From positions 2,323,805 through 2,387,804 of the forward strand of contig VYZI01000035.1 of the NCBI GenBank assembly GCA_013397695.1: a stretch of DNA of 64,000 bases, written 5' to 3'. Positions within the stretch are counted from its first letter, which is position 1; each line of letters opens with the position of its first letter. The translations under genes and the position numbers were made by a program. The DNA is from Centropus unirufus. Taxonomy: Eukaryota > Chordata > Aves > Cuculiformes > Centropidae. The notes beneath the pieces were generated by a model. The model had not been told where the DNA came from, did not search any database, and saw only the letters and a list, made by a program, of their open reading frames with translations. Positions 59,561-64,000 of the stretch are shown in pieces.

Positions 59561-61934
59561 TTCCCCTGGCCTTCTCCTTATGCCTACACACACAGCCAAA
59601 GCTGTATGATATTTCTGAAAATGTTAAGCTCTGGTTTCAGGAGGCTGAACAACAGTAGTTTGTGCAGTGTTTGGATTTCAGCCCGTACCTTATGCCTACA
59701 CCTACACAGCCGTATTTAGTCAAGCTCTGCAGTGCTCCACACATTGGTAGTTAAAGGCTGACTGGCTGGCTGAGTTTTAGCAGCATATCATTTAAAACTT
59801 TTGACACACACTTCATAGGAGAATGGTGGAAGCCACGCTAATGAAGTTGTGTAGCTATAGCCCAGAAGTTGTCAGTAAATATGACATGAATTATTTGTTT
59901 GCTGTTGGAAAACCACTGTGAGATGTCCAACCAAGATGAAGCTAAGATGCAAGACAAGTGCCAAGCAGGACTGAAGTTGTATATATGGTGCCTCCTTGGA
60001 CTGGCAGATATTCTCCCTTGTCAGACAAGTCTCTGCTGGGAAGAGGTCGGGGAATGCAGGTGATCATCACGTACTGCAAAAGCCAATGATTTATGGTCCC
60101 TTCTCCAAACCTCTGGCTGGAGCTTGCACAGAGGGTCTCCACCACCTTACCCCCTCCTGCTGCACGTGGCCACCCAAATGCAGCTCTGCTGCCTGTCCCT
60201 GTTATGGTCCCTTGGGAAATACCTTCAAACTGCAGAAGGGTTGGAAAATCTCTATGAGAGTCTTTGCTGAACAGAATCCTGGAGAAACCCACACAGCCTA
60301 TTTATACAGTGACAGCTGCAGCAGAGGCAGAACAGACTGAACACTTGCAGACTTGGGAAAACACCACATTTCAGGAGATCATTGTAATAAACAAAATGCA
60401 TAGCCCTTTTTTTTGCGTTTAAAGGAAAAGCTTAAATTGATCAATCTGCTCTTCATGATGGCTACAACATATTACTCCTTAATGACATCTGAATAGTGAG
60501 CATTTCCTTAGAGCCCAGAGCAGCTGTGGAGAAAAAATACTGAGGCTCCAATTTTAAAAATAACTGGCAATTTTATCTGCTTCAATACCCGAGTGGTGTA
60601 TGTTTGCAGTCGATTATGCACTGCAGATTACTTTTCAGCCCACGTGCCAACAGGTTTGGTGGGTTTTCTTTACTGAAAACCAGGCCAGAGTGGAGAAATT
60701 CAATACTAATTTTCTGCTGTCCCTAGAATTACAAAATTGCCTGTTTACCTATAAAAATACACATACATATCTTAAGGGTATTACAATAAAAGTAAGAATT
60801 GCTGTTTAAAATGGTACTTTTAAAATCACGTCAAGATTCTTTTACACACAGGAAAAGGAAAACAATCTACTAAAAAACCACCAAGGCCTGGCCTCTCACC
60901 TTTGGAATCGAATCACAAAGCAGCATTCAGAAGACTATTGTTTCTCTAGACACTGTCTTCTGAAAGACAATTTAAGTAATATCCAGATTTGCTATGTAAA
61001 TTGGACCTTGATAAGTCTCACTCAGCATCTTTTTTTCTGTGTAACCTCTTCAGAAAGATGCACACTCCATTTTACATTTTTCATTAATGCACCAAAGCAC
61101 AGGAGGTTGAAAAGGTTAAAGATGTTGAATTGCTACTAGATGATAATCAGTCAGAAATTATATTCTGGTATGTAGCTGGCTGGAAAAGATATTGTATTTT
61201 CCAATACATCTCTCCTAATTCTTCCTTTCCCTTTGGAATTTATCATCAAGCTTCATTTATGTGTCTCACACGACACATGCAGTCAGGAATCAATCTGAAA
61301 AGCCAGATCTGAAAGCTTGTTATTTCCTATTTTTGGTGACCAAGTATGGGAAAAAAACACCTGACTTCTTTAGTGGAAGAGATGAATTTTGCTATTTTCA
61401 TCTTTTGCACTAAGATAGCTCTCAGAAGCCCAAATGGGGACAAGACTAATTGTTCCAGAAAGAAGGCAAAGAAAAGATGAAACCTATATATGCCTATGTA
61501 TTTATATGTAATTTCACAATTCTTCCTCTGTCTGGAAAGAATGGGGCTAGAAAAGAAAGGGAAAGAAGGGTAAAGAACCTTCACATGCTACTCGACCCAT
61601 GATGCCCAGAAGCAATGGGGGATTGTGGATGGGAGGAGGACAAAAGAGACAAAGCCTCCCTCTCCTTTCCGGTCTTCTGATCTGGAGCCACAGATCCTAC
61701 TGTGCTGGTGGTGTGGCTCCAAACAGCTGTTTCAAGGAACCTAAGCTTTCTCTAGGACTCTCAAAGAGCCATTCCCCCCTTGGTGAATGGACATGGGGAG
61801 CCCTGAGATTTGGCAGGGCTCCCAGACCCCATTTCACATGAAGAGCGGAGGCTGCGCCAGAGGTAGCGGTGCAGATGTTAGAACCAGGGAATCTGTCCTG
61901 CAGGTATGGACCCTGAGAAGTCAAAGGAATTCCC
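59561..61934. other. No gene recognised
   Basis: ORFs at 59942-60340 overlap on both strands and ORFs at 61599-61924 likewise, in GC-richer patches. A short T run lies at 60408-60414. No motifs or repeat families could be named. Confidence 0.45.
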
Positions 61935-62321
61935 GTGTTCTACTTGACTGCTTCTCTCAGACCACAACAGCTCCTTCTGGTCTTGAAAGCTATGGCTGCA
62001 GGTACTGCTCTAGGCTCTGACAGACATCAGACCAGGCTGTCCATCACCAAGAGTAAAGCCACAGCAAAATCTCTAAAAGCAATCACAAAAAAAATGCAGA
62101 CCGGAATCAACCACAGGGATAAACCAAATAACATCAGGGAGGCAGCCTCTCAGCACAGAGCAATACAAAGCCAAGTACTGATGGAACCTGGAGGAGGACA
62201 CGCATGGCACTCCAAGGCAAAGCACCTTGCCCTGTATCAGGGCGCCCTAAATGAAGGCAAAGGTGTCAGTGAAAGTGGAGGATGGGTGAGAGCAACCAGA
62301 GCTGAAGCTGTGTCCTACTGA
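61935..62321 (+). CDS. 128-codon hydrophilic ORF, unrecognised, possible exon
   Basis: After a TAGGCTCTGACAG acceptor-like site (about 62022) the frame reads HQTRLSITKSKATAKSLKAI, TKKMQTGINHRDKPNNIREA and ASQHRAIQSQVLMEPGGG, then LALYQGALNEGKGVSESGG. A possible donor TGG/GTGAGA lies near 62287. The residue mix (Lys, Ala, Ser, Gln) is protein-like and basic. The first 28 codons are different in character. No domain is recognised and no partner exon was found. Chance in a GC-moderate patch is the main alternative. Confidence 0.2.
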   Translation: MFYLTASLRPQQLLLVLKAMAAGTALGSDRHQTRLSITKSKATAKSLKAITKKMQTGINHRDKPNNIREAASQHRAIQSQVLMEPGGGHAWHSKAKHLALYQGALNEGKGVSESGGWVRATRAEAVSY

Positions 62322-64000
62322 AGAACTGGGGGCTGAGAGGTCACCAGGCTGCACTGTGAGCTCTTCAAGAACAGCTGAAGACAGAGCAGGAGCAATGCCA
62401 AGCATGACTTTGACTCTGCAAGCCGACTTTGGTGATAGTGAGCATGTACACTGAATTAAAATTGCGTTTCTGTGAAACTCAGTGCTGCAGCATACTACAT
62501 CCTTCTAAGCAATATTATTAAACTACCATAATAATCATCTTGCTCTTCAATCCAGTTGCGCTTTCAAACACAGAATTTAACTGCAAGGAGCCAAGCACAC
62601 AAGTGTTACCATATACTTCACTCGACTGAAGTCTGGGATGGACCCTATCATCGCCTTCCTGACGCTTGCTATTTTAGCTGAACTTGTGGGTCTTGAGAGT
62701 CTTGCAATTACAAGAGTTTCTCAGCTTTCATTTACAAGAAATAAACTGAAAACAATCCTCAGAAAAAAAGCTATATTTGTGGATCCAAAATTGCAAAATC
62801 TGTTCAGCCTACCCTAAGACAGAAGGCAAATGAAAACAACAAAAATGTATTTTCTTTTTGGGCTTCAGATACTCCCGTTTCTTAAGGAGCTACAATATCA
62901 TTCTGGGGGGTGAGTCAGTACTCCTGTCTGTGTTTTGCTACCAGCTCTGCACAGCTGGTTTTAAGTCAGCCAGCTGGGACAAAGTTCTGAACTCTGTGTA
63001 GGTGAAGCTACCCCAAGAGACATTTCCCAATTATGCAAAAGTCATATGGCACAGCTAAGGAGGGAATCCAGGTCTTAATTAGCCCATGCTCCCCATTAAC
63101 ACGGAATTGTTGATACACAAGAGAGTTAACGGGAAACTTGCAAACACGATGCAACATCTTCAGGATCTGAAACTGGAGTTCAGAGGAGCCAAGTTCAAAC
63201 TCACAATTTTCCCACTGTTTTCCTGTATCACTGAAAGGCAATGCCACACTTGTGCCACCCTGTTTTCCAAAAGCACAGCTCCCTCTAGTTTAGTACATTG
63301 GCTTCTGTGCCATTAGTAAGGTTTCACTGACAAGTATGGAAGTAAGCATCATCCTGGACATATGCCAGAGCTCCCAACTGGATGGGAGAGCACCAAGAAA
63401 CAGCTCAGACTTTGGTGCCAGAGCTTTTGGTGAGCAAACGCGTGGCCACAGTGCCAAGAACATGAACAAGACTGGAGTCCTTCTTTCTCTTGTGTGACAC
63501 ACGTTGTTCCTCATTGATTGCAACTGATAAGCCCACATTGGTGGGGCTTGGAATCTGTGCCAATCAGAAATAAGTGGTAGCAAAGGGGAAACAAATGGGA
63601 GTTTCTAAAAGCATATGTGGTAAATTTCAGAAATATCAGAACTTGGGTCTTCATTGTTTTCCCTTTTTTCCTTTTATATATATAGTGTGAAGTTTAGAAA
63701 GCTAACAGCAGTCTAAGTTCCCTACCTCCAAAATGCTTGCTATGTGTTCAGGTGCAATACCAGGTTTTCCAGCTTTTAACAGTAAAGAAAGCATTAAAAG
63801 GGTTGACTGTCACCCAAGCCTAAAAGCCTTCATCTCTAGACATAAAAATAACTAAGTGATTTGTCCTTGGGGAAGAGAATAGCCATGGTGGATGATATAC
63901 GGCTAAGCCTTATGCATTCACTTCCTATCTACCCCACAAAGAAATTAAGTAACTATCAGCTTACCATGGAAGCCAGAGCTGTGGAGGCAATAATTTTTGT
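62322..64000. other. Unique DNA to window end, no gene seen
   Basis: No recognised gene, RNA or repeat family. The opposing ORFs at 63008-63316 and 63290-63583 lack motifs. A TATATATATA run lies near 63676. Confidence 0.5.

Noticed and set aside
1..64000. CRISPR array, operon or prokaryotic mobile island
   Set aside because: No regularly spaced repeats or compact gene layout; CR1 elements and intron-like DNA show a vertebrate genome.

Overview
This window looks like nuclear DNA of a sauropsid, most likely a bird. The call rests on several pieces of CR1 retrotransposon on both strands, most clearly the one at 9484-10805, and on antisense CR1 ends that begin with the doubled CATAGAAT motif. 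The sequence is AT-rich with islands of higher GC. It has no operons, ribosome-binding sites or long continuous ORFs, and I recognised no protein-coding gene. It therefore reads as intergenic or deep intronic DNA, which bird genomes carry in long stretches between or inside developmental genes.

Layout. 1-9.4 kb: mostly unique AT-rich DNA, with a short antisense CR1 end (2672-2815), a diverged antisense CR1-like piece (about 4410-4700) and a candidate conserved regulatory block with octamer and homeodomain motifs (5460-5830). 9.48-10.9 kb: the main CR1 copy, plus strand, its reverse transcriptase core deleted, with small tandem duplications near its 3' end. 11-15.2 kb: a minus-strand exon-like ORF with a good acceptor (about 12029-12181), an ancient MIR-like SINE (12935-13030), a perfect hairpin (13839-13865) and a CpG-bearing candidate regulatory block with a 16-bp palindrome (14780-15180). 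15.2-33.7 kb: mainly unique sequence with a purine tract, a 12-bp minisatellite, three CR1 scraps and two small tandem duplications.

33.7-39.7 kb: a tRNA-derived ancient SINE remnant, then a plus-strand run of exon-like ORFs (34452-39065). Two of the possible splice junctions in this run are phase-compatible. It is the best candidate here for an undescribed or decaying gene, but the chain does not close: there is an in-frame stop before one block and a frame change in the last. An antisense CR1 follows immediately. 40-47 kb: two minus-strand ORFs worth checking, an antisense CR1 end, a second tRNA-type SINE remnant and another candidate conserved block. 47-64 kb: AT-rich unique DNA with a probable old dispersed repeat rich in the GATTTAAATC motif (52890-53450), minisatellites near 58.1 and 59.5 kb, and a hydrophilic 128-codon ORF (61935-62321).

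All homology statements come from reading the sequence against remembered family features; no search was run. The repeat calls are the firm part. The exon-like and conserved-element calls are hypotheses. Most short ORFs in the window are what AT-rich DNA of this length gives by chance and are left out.
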